64,000 nt of DNA from Lysobacter sp. CFH 32150. GTDB taxonomy: Bacteria > Pseudomonadota > Gammaproteobacteria > Xanthomonadales > Xanthomonadaceae. Below, in pieces: positions 47,980 to 57,828 of the stretch. The stretch lies in contig NZ_JALDWJ010000003.1 in the NCBI RefSeq assembly GCF_022758295.1, positions 186,001-250,000 of the forward strand, read 5' to 3'. Position 1 is the stretch's first letter; each line of letters starts with the position of its first letter. Below the pieces are notes generated by a model. That model saw nothing but the letters and a program-made list of their open reading frames with translations, did no database searches and was not told where the DNA came from. A program made the translations under genes and the position numbers.

Positions 47980-49359
47980 TCAGTCGATTCCCAGTTTCTT
48001 CAATTTGTATCGCAGCGCTCGGAACGTGATTCCCAGCGCTGCCGCTGCCTTGGTCTTGTTGTAGCGGTTGTCCTCCAGCGCTTGCTGGATCGCATTGCGT
48101 TCGATCTCCTCGATGTAGCTCGGCAGTGCGCTGGTCATACTGTCGCGAGGGTCGGCAGTGCGTGGATCGGGCAAGGGTGGCGGTGCGGGCTGGCGCGAGG
48201 TGGCGGATGCGCCGCTAGGTAGGCGTAGATCGGAGGCTTCGATGCGGTCGTCGTCGGCCAGTGCCAGCGCGCGCTCCAGGATGTTCTCGAGTTCGCGCAC
48301 GTTGCCGGGGAATGGGTAGGCACGCAGGGCTTCCAGGGCTTCCGGGCTCAGCGCCGGTACCGCACGGCCCTGCAGGCCGGCCAGGCGATGCAGGATGGTG
48401 GCGGCAAGGCCAGGCAGGTCTTCGCCGCGTTCGCGCAACGGCGGTACCTGCAGCTCGATGACGTTGATGCGGTAGTAGAGGTCGTGACGGAAACGGCCGT
48501 CGGCGACCAGTGCGGACAGGTTCTTGTGCGTGGCCGAAAGGATGCGCACGTCGACATTGATCTCGATGTTGGCACCGACCGGGCGAATCGATTTCTCCTG
48601 GATCGCGCGCAGCAGCTTGACCTGCATCGACAGCGGCAATTCGCCGACTTCATCGAGGAACAACGTGCCGCCATCGGCTGCCTGGAACAGGCCGGGCTTG
48701 TCGGCATGGGCGCCGGTGAAACTGCCTTTCTTGTGGCCGAAGAATTCACTCTCCATCAGCTCGGCCGGGATCGCCCCACAATTGACCGGAACGAACGGAC
48801 CATTGCCGCGCGCACCCTGCTCGTGGATGGTCCGCGCGACCAGTTCCTTGCCGACGCCGGATTCGCCGGCGATGTAGACCGGTGCCTGGCTGCGCGCGAC
48901 TTTCGACAGGGTCTGCTTGAGCGCGACGATCGCCGGCGAGTCGCCGTACAGGCGCGTGGCTAGCGCGTCGCTGGTGGCGCGCTTGCGTTGCGGCAGCTCC
49001 AACGCGTGCTTGACCAGGCCGCGCAACACCGAGAGGTCGACCGGTTTGCTGACGAAGTCGAAGGCGCCGGCCTTCAGGGCTTCGACCGCGGCATCGACGT
49101 TGCCAAAGGCGGTGATCATCGCCACCGGCGTGTGCGGGTACTGCGCGTTGATGGTGGCGATCAGTTCGATGCCGGACCCGTCCGGCAGGCGCATGTCGGT
49201 CAGGCACAGGTCGTAATGATGCGCAGCCAGCAATACACGAGCCTCGCTCAGGCTGGCGGCGGTGTCTGTCCGCAGGCCCATGCGGCCGAGGGTGAGGACG
49301 AGCAGTTCGCGGATGTCGCGTTCGTCGTCGACGATGAGGGCGCTACGGGTTTCGCTCAT
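47980..49359 (-). CDS. pilR: Type IV pilus response regulator PilR (NtrC family)
   Basis: 459 residues. Receiver domain with phospho-acceptor D55 and the acidic pocket D11-D12, a central AAA+ sigma-54 activation domain with Walker A GESGVGKE and the loop GSFTGA (Ser in place of the common Ala), and a C-terminal Fis-type helix-turn-helix (NKTKAAAALGITFRALRYKLKKLGI). It activates pilA from its sigma-54 promoter after phosphorylation by PilS. It lies 63 bases downstream of pilS. Confidence 0.98.
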   Translation of the reverse strand: MSETRSALIVDDERDIRELLVLTLGRMGLRTDTAASLSEARVLLAAHHYDLCLTDMRLPDGSGIELIATINAQYPHTPVAMITAFGNVDAAVEALKAGAFDFVSKPVDLSVLRGLVKHALELPQRKRATSDALATRLYGDSPAIVALKQTLSKVARSQAPVYIAGESGVGKELVARTIHEQGARGNGPFVPVNCGAIPAELMESEFFGHKKGSFTGAHADKPGLFQAADGGTLFLDEVGELPLSMQVKLLRAIQEKSIRPVGANIEINVDVRILSATHKNLSALVADGRFRHDLYYRINVIELQVPPLRERGEDLPGLAATILHRLAGLQGRAVPALSPEALEALRAYPFPGNVRELENILERALALADDDRIEASDLRLPSGASATSRQPAPPPLPDPRTADPRDSMTSALPSYIEEIERNAIQQALEDNRYNKTKAAAALGITFRALRYKLKKLGID

Positions 49360-49422
49360 GCGCGCACCTTAACGCGGCGATCGGAAGCGGCCAAGCACGC
49401 GCTGCATGCCGGGACGCCCGGA

Positions 49423-51012
49423 TCAGGTCGGCAGCAGCGAATGCGGACCGGGCAGCCGGATGCGGAAGCAGCAACCGCCGCCTGCCACCGGCACGTATTC
49501 GAGCGTGGCCTGGTTGGCGCGGCACAGCTCGCGGGCGATGTACAGGCCGAGCCCCGTGCCGTGGCCGGAGGTCGTGAAGAACGGCCGGAACAGCTGTCCC
49601 GCCACCATCTCCGGGATGCCCGGGCCCCGGTCGAGCACGTCGATCTGCGGGCCGTGTTCGTGGCTGATGCTCAATGTCACCCGCGCCGGTTCCCCCGGCA
49701 TGCGGCCGTAAGTCAATGCGTTGTGCACCAACGCGATCAACACCTGGTGCAGTTGGCGTGGATCGGCCATCGCCGGCACCGCCGGTCGCTGTGTGACCAC
49801 GTTCAGACTGTCGCCCTCGAGAGGATGGCCGTTGCGGTAATCCTCGACGAAACGACGGGCGAAGCCCACCAGTTCCACATGCTCCGGCTGCGCGCGTTCG
49901 CGCCGGGCCAGGCCCAGCACGTTCTCGACGATGCCGTTCATGCGCTGGGTCTGCTGATGGATGATCTCGAGCAGGCGGCGATCGGCATCGAGGATTTCTT
50001 TCGATTCCTCGAGCAGTTGGGTGGCGTAGCTGATCGCCGCCAATGGATTGCGGATCTCATGCGCAAGGCTGGCCGAGAAACGGCCGAGCGTCGCCAGCGT
50101 CATCGATTCGGCGCGACGCGACAGCAACGAGGTGTCGTCGAGGAAGACCAGCGTCTGGTCGCTGTCGGCGAGCAGTCGGGTGAAGCGCGGCAGTACTTCC
50201 GGAAGATCGGGTGCGAACTGCAACGGAGTGTCGTCGCTCACATTGTCCTTGCGCCAGCGCCGCAGGCGACGGGACAGTTCCGGCGCGGCCAGATCGAGCT
50301 GGCGTTCGCCGCCATCGTCGCCCAGCAGCAACATCGCGGCTTCGTTGGCCAAGTGGATGCGGCCATCCCCATCCACCAGCAGCACGCCTGTGCGCATTCG
50401 GCGGATGATCAGTTCGCTGGCCTCGGCGAGATTGGCGGCGACGGCGCCGCGGTGCTCGGCCAGCGCTTGGCTGGCGCGCATCTGGCGGCCGAGCAGGTAA
50501 GTCAATGTCGCGACGGCGAGGAAGCTGACCGCGAACATCATCAGTTCGGCCAGCGGCCGGCCCGCGCCGCCATCGACGAGCTCGCTCCAGACGTATTCGC
50601 CGGTCAGCGCCGCTCCGGCCAATGCGGCGGCACCGAGGCCGAGCCGCAATCGCAACAGCAGTGATGCAGCGCCGATGTTGAACAGCAACATCAATGCGAT
50701 GCCGGAGCCGGAGGCGGGGAGGGCGTGCATTGCCAGTGTCGCGGCGGCGATGTCGATGACCACGCCGATCAGCGCCTGCCTGCGTAACAGGCCGTGCCGC
50801 CCAGCCACGAACAGGATGACGGCCGCGAGGAGATAGCCCGTGGCCGCGGCGCGGCCCAGGACCAGGTGGCGTGGTTCCTCGATCAGCGCGCCGGCCGGGC
50901 TGAACAACACCAACGCCAGCAGCCCCGCCTCGAGCACGCGGTAGAGGGTGAAGAAATACAGCTCGCGGCGCAGCGCACTCTCGGGGCTGGCGGGGGCGAA
51001 TGTGCGCGGCAA
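49423..51012 (-). CDS. pilS: Type IV pilus sensor histidine kinase PilS
   Basis: 529 residues from TTG 51012. About six N-terminal membrane helices, a PAS-like linker (NLAEASELIIRRMRTGVLLVDGDGRIHLAN), HisKA with phospho-acceptor His in SASLAHEIRNPLAAISYA, and HATPase_c with GPGIPEMV and GTGLGLYIAREL. It senses pilin in the membrane and phosphorylates PilR. The start is uncertain. The frame is open to an ATG at 51171, but that lies upstream of the likely promoter (-10 TATACT at 51047-51042) and over the sucC start, so the shorter form is preferred. Confidence 0.93.
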   Translation of the reverse strand: MPRTFAPASPESALRRELYFFTLYRVLEAGLLALVLFSPAGALIEEPRHLVLGRAAATGYLLAAVILFVAGRHGLLRRQALIGVVIDIAAATLAMHALPASGSGIALMLLFNIGAASLLLRLRLGLGAAALAGAALTGEYVWSELVDGGAGRPLAELMMFAVSFLAVATLTYLLGRQMRASQALAEHRGAVAANLAEASELIIRRMRTGVLLVDGDGRIHLANEAAMLLLGDDGGERQLDLAAPELSRRLRRWRKDNVSDDTPLQFAPDLPEVLPRFTRLLADSDQTLVFLDDTSLLSRRAESMTLATLGRFSASLAHEIRNPLAAISYATQLLEESKEILDADRRLLEIIHQQTQRMNGIVENVLGLARRERAQPEHVELVGFARRFVEDYRNGHPLEGDSLNVVTQRPAVPAMADPRQLHQVLIALVHNALTYGRMPGEPARVTLSISHEHGPQIDVLDRGPGIPEMVAGQLFRPFFTTSGHGTGLGLYIARELCRANQATLEYVPVAGGGCCFRIRLPGPHSLLPT

Positions 51013-51041
51013 GCAGGCCGTCCGGGCTGGGGCGTGGCGCG

Positions 51042-51047
51042 AGTATA
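51042..51047 (-). promoter_or_regulatory. Candidate -10 of the pilS-pilR promoter
   Basis: TATACT on the minus strand, one base from consensus, lies 30 bases before the proposed TTG start of pilS. No strong -35 is seen. It is 9 bases from the -35 of the divergent sucC promoter, so the two promoters would be back to back. Confidence 0.4.
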
Positions 51048-51056
51048 GGCACGGTT

Positions 51057-51085
51057 TTGCCCGCAGCCCGGGCATCGGCGACAAT
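51057..51085 (+). promoter_or_regulatory. Candidate sucC-sucD promoter
   Basis: TTGCCC (51057-51062) and GACAAT (51080-51085) are separated by exactly 17 bp. The start site would be near 51092, about 78 bases upstream of sucC. Confidence 0.45.
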
Positions 51086-51169
51086 ACCGCCCCCTTCGTG
51101 CACCAGGCCGCGGGCTTTTGCCCACCAGGCCGCATCGCTGCGCGCAGGCTCTCCCCACTCTGGTGACGC

Positions 51170-52330
51170 ATGAACTTCCACGAATATCAGGCGAAGCAGT
51201 TGTTTGCCGACTACGGCATTGCGGTTCCGGCCGGGCGCGTCGCGCGCACGCCCGAGGAGGCCGTCGACGCGGCCAAGGCCATCGGCGGCGACTTCTGGGT
51301 GGTCAAGGCCCAGATCCATGCCGGCGGTCGCGGCAAGGCCGGCGGTGTGAAGCTCGCCAAGACTTATGACGAAGTCCGCGACTACGCCAAGGGCATGCTC
51401 GGCAGGAAGATGGAGACCTACCAGTCCGCTGGCGTCGCCCTGCCGATCGACAGCGTGCTGGTCACGCAGGCGACCGACATCGCCAAGGAGCTGTATCTCT
51501 CCGTTCTGGTCGATCGCAGCAGCAAGTCGATCACCTTCATCGCGTCCAGCGATGGCGGCGTCGAAATCGAGAAGACCGCCGAGGAGAATCCCGACGCGAT
51601 CAAGACGCTGCATGTGAACTACGTGCAGGGCCTGCAGCCCTACCAGTGCCGCGAACTCGGCTTCGCGCTCGGCCTGAACGCCAAGCAGGTCAACCAGCTG
51701 AGCAAGATCATGCTGGGCCTGTTCAAGCTGTTCAACGAGAAGGACCTGGCGCTGGTCGAACTGAACCCGCTCGCCATCCTCACCAACGGCGACCTCGCCG
51801 TGCTCGACGGCAAGATCAATTCCGACGACAACGCGACATTCCGCCACCCCGACCTGGCGGCGATGCGCGACATCCGCCAGGAAGACGAGACCGAAGTGCT
51901 GGCCAGCCAGCACGACCTCAACTACGTGACCATGGACGGCAACATCGGCTGCATGGTCAACGGCGCGGGCCTCGCGATGGCGACCATGGACGTGATCTCG
52001 CTCAACGGCGGTTCGCCGGCGAACTTCCTCGACGTCGGTGGTGGTGCCACCAAGGAACGCGTGACCGAGGCGTTCAAGCTGATCCTGTCGAGCGACAAGG
52101 TGAAGGCGATCTTCGTCAACATCTTCGGCGGCATCGTCCGCTGCGACATGATCGCCGAGGGCATCATCGCGGCGGTCAAGGAAGTCGACGTCAAGGTGCC
52201 GGTGATCGTGCGCCTGGAAGGCACCAACGTCGAAGAAGGCAAGGCGCTGCTCAAAGGCAGCGGCCTGGCGATCACGCCGGCCGACGACATCAACGACGGC
52301 GCGAAGAAAGCCGTCGCCGCCGCCGCCTGA
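51170..52330 (+). CDS. sucC: Succinyl-CoA ligase (ADP-forming) subunit beta
   Basis: 386 residues. ATP-grasp N-terminal domain ([35 protein letters not shown]) and a C-terminal ligase domain with [18 protein letters not shown] and [16 protein letters not shown]. With SucD it makes succinate and ATP from succinyl-CoA in the TCA cycle. It is followed by sucD after an 81-base spacer that holds a perfect inverted repeat. Confidence 0.98.
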   Translation: MNFHEYQAKQLFADYGIAVPAGRVARTPEEAVDAAKAIGGDFWVVKAQIHAGGRGKAGGVKLAKTYDEVRDYAKGMLGRKMETYQSAGVALPIDSVLVTQATDIAKELYLSVLVDRSSKSITFIASSDGGVEIEKTAEENPDAIKTLHVNYVQGLQPYQCRELGFALGLNAKQVNQLSKIMLGLFKLFNEKDLALVELNPLAILTNGDLAVLDGKINSDDNATFRHPDLAAMRDIRQEDETEVLASQHDLNYVTMDGNIGCMVNGAGLAMATMDVISLNGGSPANFLDVGGGATKERVTEAFKLILSSDKVKAIFVNIFGGIVRCDMIAEGIIAAVKEVDVKVPVIVRLEGTNVEEGKALLKGSGLAITPADDINDGAKKAVAAAA

Positions 52331-52334
52331 TTCC

Positions 52335-52398
52335 GTAGGGCGGGTCTTGACCCGCCTGCGTCCAATGCATTCGATCGGCGGGTCAAGACCCGCCCTAC
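52335..52398. repeat. Perfect 22-bp inverted repeat between sucC and sucD
   Basis: Two 22-base arms (52335-52356 and 52377-52398) are exact reverse complements, spaced by 20 bases. Each arm is itself nearly palindromic around TTGA or TCAA (GGCGGGTC TTGA CCCGCC core). The pattern GTAGGGCGGGTC is the type of repetitive extragenic palindrome found many times in related genomes. It may trim or stabilise the sucCD message. Confidence 0.9.
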
Positions 52399-52411
52399 AG
52401 GACTCAACGCA

Positions 52412-53287
<876 letters not shown>

Positions 53288-53313
53288 TCGTTCCACGCAG
53301 TTGTCATGCAAAA

Positions 53314-53340
53314 GGCCGCCCATGGGCGGCCTTTTTGTTT
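53314..53340 (+). terminator. Rho-independent terminator of sucCD
   Basis: A perfect 8-bp stem GGCCGCCC/GGGCGGCC with a 2-base loop is preceded by AAAA and followed by TTTTTGTTTT. It separates sucCD from the riboswitch-controlled nrd operon. Confidence 0.92.
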
Positions 53341-53384
53341 TGAGCACATTTTGTGTTGACCGATTCAGCGATCCACACTATGTT

Positions 53385-53612
53385 GTGGTCGTCGATGGTG
53401 CCAACCCCGCCAGGGGAAGGCTTAAAGGGAATCCGGTGAGGCTGGCTCTGATCGAGAGATCGGCCAACTCCGGAGCTGCCCCGCAGCGGTAACTGGGAAC
53501 GACCCGCGTCAATGGCACTGGCCCTCGGGCTGGGAAGCGACGCGCAGTAGATCAAGCGGCACGCCTCCGTATGAGCGTGCCGCCCCGCCCAGGAGCCCGA
53601 AAACCTGCCGCG
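53385..53612 (+). promoter_or_regulatory. Cobalamin riboswitch upstream of nrdAB
   Basis: The AdoCbl-riboswitch landmarks appear in order: GGTGCC (53397-53402), the AAAGGGAATCCGGTGAGG block (53424-53441), the B12 box GAGCTGCCCCGCAGCGGTAA (53473-53492), GGCACTG (about 53514), CTGGGAAGCG (about 53530) and the closing AGGAGCCCGAAAACCTGCC (53591-53609). Cobalamin binding should turn off nrdAB. This is a known logic in genomes that also carry a B12-dependent class II reductase. The expression platform is probably the hairpin at 53787-53811. Confidence 0.93.
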
Positions 53613-53786
53613 ACCGGATGCGCAGGCATCCGTTTGGCCAGGCGTCTCCGCGGGGAGCGACGGTCGACCATGCCGGGTGTGTGCCCGTGTCGTCGTTCCG
53701 TTGCCTGTCGCGCTGATGCCGGCTCGCCCGAGGGGGTGAGGGCCGGTGTTCTCGCATTCGCAGTGCGTGCGACGCCGCTTTCGCTT

Positions 53787-53811
53787 CCTCTCCACCTGGA
53801 CCCCGGAGAGG
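53787..53811 (+). promoter_or_regulatory. Shine-Dalgarno-sequestering hairpin before nrdA
   Basis: CCTCTCC (53787-53793) and GGAGAGG (53805-53811) form a perfect 7-bp stem, extendable by T-A and T-G pairs, with an 11-base loop. The right arm contains most of the AGGAG ribosome site that lies 6 bases before the nrdA ATG at 53820. This fits translational control by the riboswitch 175 bases upstream. Confidence 0.65.
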
Positions 53812-53819
53812 AGTGCCAT

Positions 53820-56246
53820 ATGAACACCGAAATCCTGGCCGACGCAGTGCGTGATGAAGCCACCGCAGTGGCAACCACGCAATCGAGCTTCGCCCTCACG
53901 CCGCCGCATGCGCCGGCGCAGATGACCATCACCAAGCGCGACGGCCGCAAGGAGCCGGTCGACGTCGCCAAGATCGTGCGTGCCGTGCAGCGTTGCAGCG
54001 ACGGCCTCAACGAGATCGACCCGATGCGGGTTGCGCTCAAGACCATCGCCGGCATCTACGACGGTGCGACGACGCGTGAACTCGACGAGCTGTCGATCCG
54101 CATCGCCGCCGCGTTCACCGCCGAGGAACCGCAATACGCACGCCTCGCCGCGCGCCTGCTGGCTGGCTACATTGACAAGGAAGTCTGCGGCCTTGGCGTT
54201 TACTCGTTCTCGCAGTCGATCGTGCTCGGCCACGAACTCGGCCTGATCAACGACCGCGTCCGCGACGTGGTCGAGGCCAACGCGCGCAAGTTCAACGACG
54301 CCATCGACGCAGCGCAGACCCAGCGCTTCGAGTACTTCGGCCTGCGCACGCTCTACGACCGTTACCTGCTCAAGCATCCGCAGCGCCGCAGCGTGATCGA
54401 AACACCGCAGCAGTTCTTCATGCGCATCGCGGTGGCGCTGACCGACACCCCGGCCGCGGCGCTGGAGCTGTACCGGTTGATGGCGTCGCTCGATTACATC
54501 CCGAGCTCGCCAACGTTGTTCAATTCCGGCACGCGCCACGAACAGCTGTCGTCGTGTTTCCTGCTCGACTCGCCGCAGGATTCGCTGAGCGACATCTACG
54601 CCCGCTACGGTGACGTCGCGCAGCTGTCGAAGTTCAGTGGCGGCATCGGCCAGGCGTACTCACGCATCCGCGCGCGCGGTTCGCTGATCCGTTCCACCAA
54701 CGGTCGCAGCAACGGCATCGTGCCGTGGCTGAAGACGCTCGATGCCTCGGTCGCTGCGGTGAATCAAGGCGGCAAGCGCAAGGGTGCGGCCTGCATCTAT
54801 CTCGAAACCTGGCACGCCGACATCGAGGAATTCCTTGAGCTGCGCGAGAACACCGGCGAGGAAGCGCGCCGCACCCACAACCTCAACCTCGCCAACTGGG
54901 TGCCGGACCTGTTCATGCGCCGCGTGGAAGAGGATGGCGATTGGTCGCTGTTCGATCCTTACGTCGTGCCGGAATTCCCGGACCTGTGGGGCGAAGCGTT
55001 CGAGCGCGCTTATGTGCAGGCCGAACAGCAGGGACTGGCGAAATCGACGATCAAGGCGCGCGAGCTGTACGCGCGGATGATGAAAGTGCTGGGCGAAACC
55101 GGCAACGGCTGGATGACGTTCAAGGATGCCTCCAACCGCACCTGCAACCAGGTCGGCCCGGGCCGCACGGTGCATCTGTCCAACCTGTGCACCGAGATAT
55201 TGGAAGTCACCAGCGCCGAGGAAACCGCGGTCTGCAACCTCGGTTCGATCAACCTCGCCCAGCACGTCACGACGTGGGACGAAGGCAAGCCGGCATTCGA
55301 CTTCGACAAGCTGGCCGAGACCGTGCGCGTCGCGGTGCGCCAGCTCGATCGGGTCATTGACCTCAACTTCTATCCGATCGAATCCGCGCGTCGCTCCAAC
55401 TTGCGCTGGCGGCCGGTGGGCCTCGGCGTGATGGGCCTGCAGGACGTGTTGTTCAAGTTGCGCCTGCCGTTCGATTCGGCCGAAGCGTTGCAACTGTCGA
55501 CGCGCATCGCCGAGCGCATCTACCTGCATGCGATGCAGGCCTCGTGCGAGCTGGCCGAGCAGCACGGCGCGCATCCGAGCTTCGCCGACACCCGTGCCGC
55601 GACGGGCGCACTGCAGTTCGACCTGTGGGGTATCACGCCGACCGAAACCGCCGCATGGGCGGCGTTGAAGGAACGCATCGCCGCGCACGGCCTGCGCAAC
55701 TCGCTGCTGATCGCGATCGCACCGACCGCGACCATCGCCTCGATCGCCGGTTGCTACGAGTGCATTGAGCCGCAGGTATCGAACCTGTTCAAGCGCGAGA
55801 CGTTGTCCGGCGACTTCCTGCAGGTCAACCGTTACTTGGTCGACGAACTGAAGCGCCTTGGCCTGTGGACGATCGAAGTGCGCGACGCGATCAAGCTCGC
55901 CGAAGGGTCGATCCAGAACATCGCCGCCATCCCCGATCTGCTCAAGGCGGTGTATCGCACTGCATGGGAGTTGCCGCAGAAGGCGCTGATCGACCTCGCG
56001 GCCGCACGTGGACCGTACCTCGACCAGTCGCAATCGCTGAACCTGTTCATGGAAAGCCCGAACATCGGCCGCTTGTCGTCGATGTACATGTATGCGTGGA
56101 AGTCCGGATTGAAGACCACCTACTACCTGCGCTCGCGTCCGGCCACGCGCATCGCCAAGGCAACCGTGTCCGCGCCGGTTTACACCGAGCAGCAGGCATT
56201 GGCGTGTTCGCTGGAAAACCCGGAAGCCTGCGAGGCCTGCCAGTAA
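53820..56246 (+). CDS. nrdA: Class I ribonucleoside-diphosphate reductase, alpha subunit
   Basis: 808 residues. N-terminal ATP-cone (ITKRDGRKEPVDVAKIVRAV) followed by the ten-stranded barrel. Catalytic features are present: SSCFLLD and AVCNLGSINL (redox cysteines), SNLCTEI (radical Cys with Asn and Glu), the radical-transfer tyrosines in KTTYYLR, and the C-terminal CEACQ shuttle cysteines. It reduces NDPs to dNDPs with NrdB. The ATG at 53820 is chosen because AGGAG stands 6 bases upstream. The frame is open further back, but through the riboswitch. Confidence 0.97.
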   Translation: MNTEILADAVRDEATAVATTQSSFALTPPHAPAQMTITKRDGRKEPVDVAKIVRAVQRCSDGLNEIDPMRVALKTIAGIYDGATTRELDELSIRIAAAFTAEEPQYARLAARLLAGYIDKEVCGLGVYSFSQSIVLGHELGLINDRVRDVVEANARKFNDAIDAAQTQRFEYFGLRTLYDRYLLKHPQRRSVIETPQQFFMRIAVALTDTPAAALELYRLMASLDYIPSSPTLFNSGTRHEQLSSCFLLDSPQDSLSDIYARYGDVAQLSKFSGGIGQAYSRIRARGSLIRSTNGRSNGIVPWLKTLDASVAAVNQGGKRKGAACIYLETWHADIEEFLELRENTGEEARRTHNLNLANWVPDLFMRRVEEDGDWSLFDPYVVPEFPDLWGEAFERAYVQAEQQGLAKSTIKARELYARMMKVLGETGNGWMTFKDASNRTCNQVGPGRTVHLSNLCTEILEVTSAEETAVCNLGSINLAQHVTTWDEGKPAFDFDKLAETVRVAVRQLDRVIDLNFYPIESARRSNLRWRPVGLGVMGLQDVLFKLRLPFDSAEALQLSTRIAERIYLHAMQASCELAEQHGAHPSFADTRAATGALQFDLWGITPTETAAWAALKERIAAHGLRNSLLIAIAPTATIASIAGCYECIEPQVSNLFKRETLSGDFLQVNRYLVDELKRLGLWTIEVRDAIKLAEGSIQNIAAIPDLLKAVYRTAWELPQKALIDLAAARGPYLDQSQSLNLFMESPNIGRLSSMYMYAWKSGLKTTYYLRSRPATRIAKATVSAPVYTEQQALACSLENPEACEACQ

Positions 56247-56254
56247 CCTGCCTT

Positions 56255-56329
56255 TGTGGGAGCGGCGTGAGCCGCGAACGCAAGGATCGCGGTCGCCAGG
56301 ATGCGATCGCGACTTGCGTCGCTCCCACA
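56255..56329. repeat. REP-like inverted repeat between nrdA and nrdB
   Basis: The left arm starts TGTGGGAGCGGCGTGAGCCG (56255) and the right arm ends GCGTCGCTCCCACA (56329), about 23 bases each and imperfectly complementary. TGTGGGAGCGGC(TT)CAGCCGCG-type palindromes are frequent extragenic repeats in xanthomonads and pseudomonads. It lies inside the nrdAB operon. Confidence 0.8.
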
Positions 56330-56351
56330 TCACTCATTGCAAGGAATGAAG

Positions 56352-57371
56352 ATGTCCGCCGCCACCCATCAGCACCTGCTCGATCCTGGTTTTGCACTCA
56401 CGTTGCGCCCGATGCGCTACCCGGCGTTCTACGAGATGTACCGCGACGCGGTGCGTAACACCTGGACGGTGGAGGAGATCGATTTCGGCATCGACCTCAA
56501 CGACCTGCAGCACAAGCTCAGCGCGGCGGATCGCCACCTGATCGAGCGCCTGGTGGCGTTCTTCGCGACCGGCGATTCGATCGTCGCCAACAACCTGGTG
56601 CTGAACCTGTACCAGCACATCAACGCGCCCGAGGCGCGCATGTACCTGTCGCGCCAGCTGTACGAAGAGGCGTTGCACGTGCAGTTCTACCTGACACTGC
56701 TGGATGCCTACATCCCCGACCCGGCGCGCCGCGCCGAAGCCTTCGCCGCGATCGACAACATCCCGTCGATCAAGGCCAAGGCCGCGTTCTGCTTCAAGTG
56801 GATCGACTCAGTGCAGGACCTGCAGCGGCTCGACACGCGCGATCAGCGCCGCACTTTCCTGCTGAACCTCATCTGCTTCGCCTGTTGCATCGAGGGCCTG
56901 TTCTTCTTCGCCGCGTTCGCCTATGTCTGGTTCCTGCGCTCGCGCGGCTTGCTACCGGGGCTGGCCAGCGGCACCAACTGGGTGTTCCGCGACGAGTCGG
57001 GGCATATGGCGTTCGCGCTGGAAGTGATCCGTACCGTGCGCCTGGAAGATCCGGGTTTGTTCGACGCCGGCATGGAGCGCGAAGTGCGCGCGATGCTGCG
57101 CGAAGCGATCGAGGTCGAGGCCGGCTTCGCCGACGACGTGCTCTCCGGCGGCGTCAACGGCCTGTCGCCGCGCGAGATGGGGCAATACCTCGAATACGTC
57201 GCCGACACGCGCCTTGCTGCGCTCGGCCTGGCACCGGAATTCGGCACCAAGAATCCGTTCGGGTTCATGGATCTGCAGGACGTGCAAGAACTGACCAACT
57301 TCTTCGAGCGCCGCGTCTCGGCATACCAGGTCGGGATCAACGGTGCGGTCGCATTCGATGACGCGTTCTGA
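56352..57371 (+). CDS. nrdB: Class I ribonucleotide reductase, beta (radical) subunit
   Basis: 339 residues, ferritin-like R2. Metal ligands D75, E106 and H109 and the radical tyrosine Y113 (H+4, as in E. coli) are visible, with the later pair in CIEGLFFF and RDESGHMAF. The surrounding sequence (LVLNLYQHINAPEARMYL, YEEALHVQFY) looks closer to the Chlamydia-type R2 branch, which has Phe at that position, but here Tyr is kept. The start is ATG 56352, with AGGA six bases upstream. ATG 56346 is too close to it. The last 14 bases overlap the next gene. Confidence 0.95.
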   Translation: MSAATHQHLLDPGFALTLRPMRYPAFYEMYRDAVRNTWTVEEIDFGIDLNDLQHKLSAADRHLIERLVAFFATGDSIVANNLVLNLYQHINAPEARMYLSRQLYEEALHVQFYLTLLDAYIPDPARRAEAFAAIDNIPSIKAKAAFCFKWIDSVQDLQRLDTRDQRRTFLLNLICFACCIEGLFFFAAFAYVWFLRSRGLLPGLASGTNWVFRDESGHMAFALEVIRTVRLEDPGLFDAGMEREVRAMLREAIEVEAGFADDVLSGGVNGLSPREMGQYLEYVADTRLAALGLAPEFGTKNPFGFMDLQDVQELTNFFERRVSAYQVGINGAVAFDDAF

Positions 57372-57768
57372 TCACAACCATGTAGAGCAGGCGCCGGTCG
57401 AGGCGCGGTTGTGGGAGATCGTGTTCCCCGACCACACCAACCACCTCGGCACGTTGTTCGGTGGACAGGCGCTGGCGTGGATGGACAAGGCGGCGTTCGT
57501 CGTTGCTACCCGCTACGCACGCCGCACCGTGGTCACGGCGCGCTCGGAGCAGGTGGATTTCCATGTGCCGGTGCGCCTGGGGCAATTGGTGGAACTGGTG
57601 GCGCGCGTCGTCGAAGTCGGGCGCAGTTCGATGCAGGTCGAGGTGGAACTGCACACGGAAGACCCGCACGCCGGCACGCGCCATCTGTGCACCCGCGGCC
57701 GTTTCGTGATGATCGCGCTAGACGCGAACAGCCGGCCCGCGCCGATCGCCGCCCTGGCGGAGGCCTGA
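57358..57768 (+). CDS. Acyl-CoA thioesterase (hotdog fold, YciA-like)
   Basis: 136 residues, single hotdog domain. The motif FPDHTNHLGTLFGGQALAWMDKAAFVVA is typical of YciA/acyl-CoA hydrolases, with the catalytic Asp in WMDKAA. The strand VTARSEQVDFHVPVRLGQLVEL follows. It hydrolyses acyl-CoA esters, but chain-length preference is unknown. It overlaps nrdB by 14 bases, so it is probably co-transcribed and could fall under the cobalamin switch. Confidence 0.92.
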   Translation: MTRSDHNHVEQAPVEARLWEIVFPDHTNHLGTLFGGQALAWMDKAAFVVATRYARRTVVTARSEQVDFHVPVRLGQLVELVARVVEVGRSSMQVEVELHTEDPHAGTRHLCTRGRFVMIALDANSRPAPIAALAEA

Positions 57769-57828
57769 CGGCCGCACTATCGCAGCGCGCCCGGTAAACT
57801 GCGCGCATCGAGAGGTGCGGAGCAAGGC

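Noticed and set aside
51012..51171. N-terminal extension of pilS to the ATG at 51171
   Set aside because: The extension has no pilin-sensor features, covers the sucC start (shared CATG) and lies upstream of the TATACT -10 element. The TTG at 51012 gives the normal PilS length.
53571..53819. N-terminal extension of nrdA by 83 codons
   Set aside because: It would read through the end of the cobalamin riboswitch and its platform, and gives a low-complexity Arg/Pro-rich sequence. AGGAG marks the ATG at 53820.
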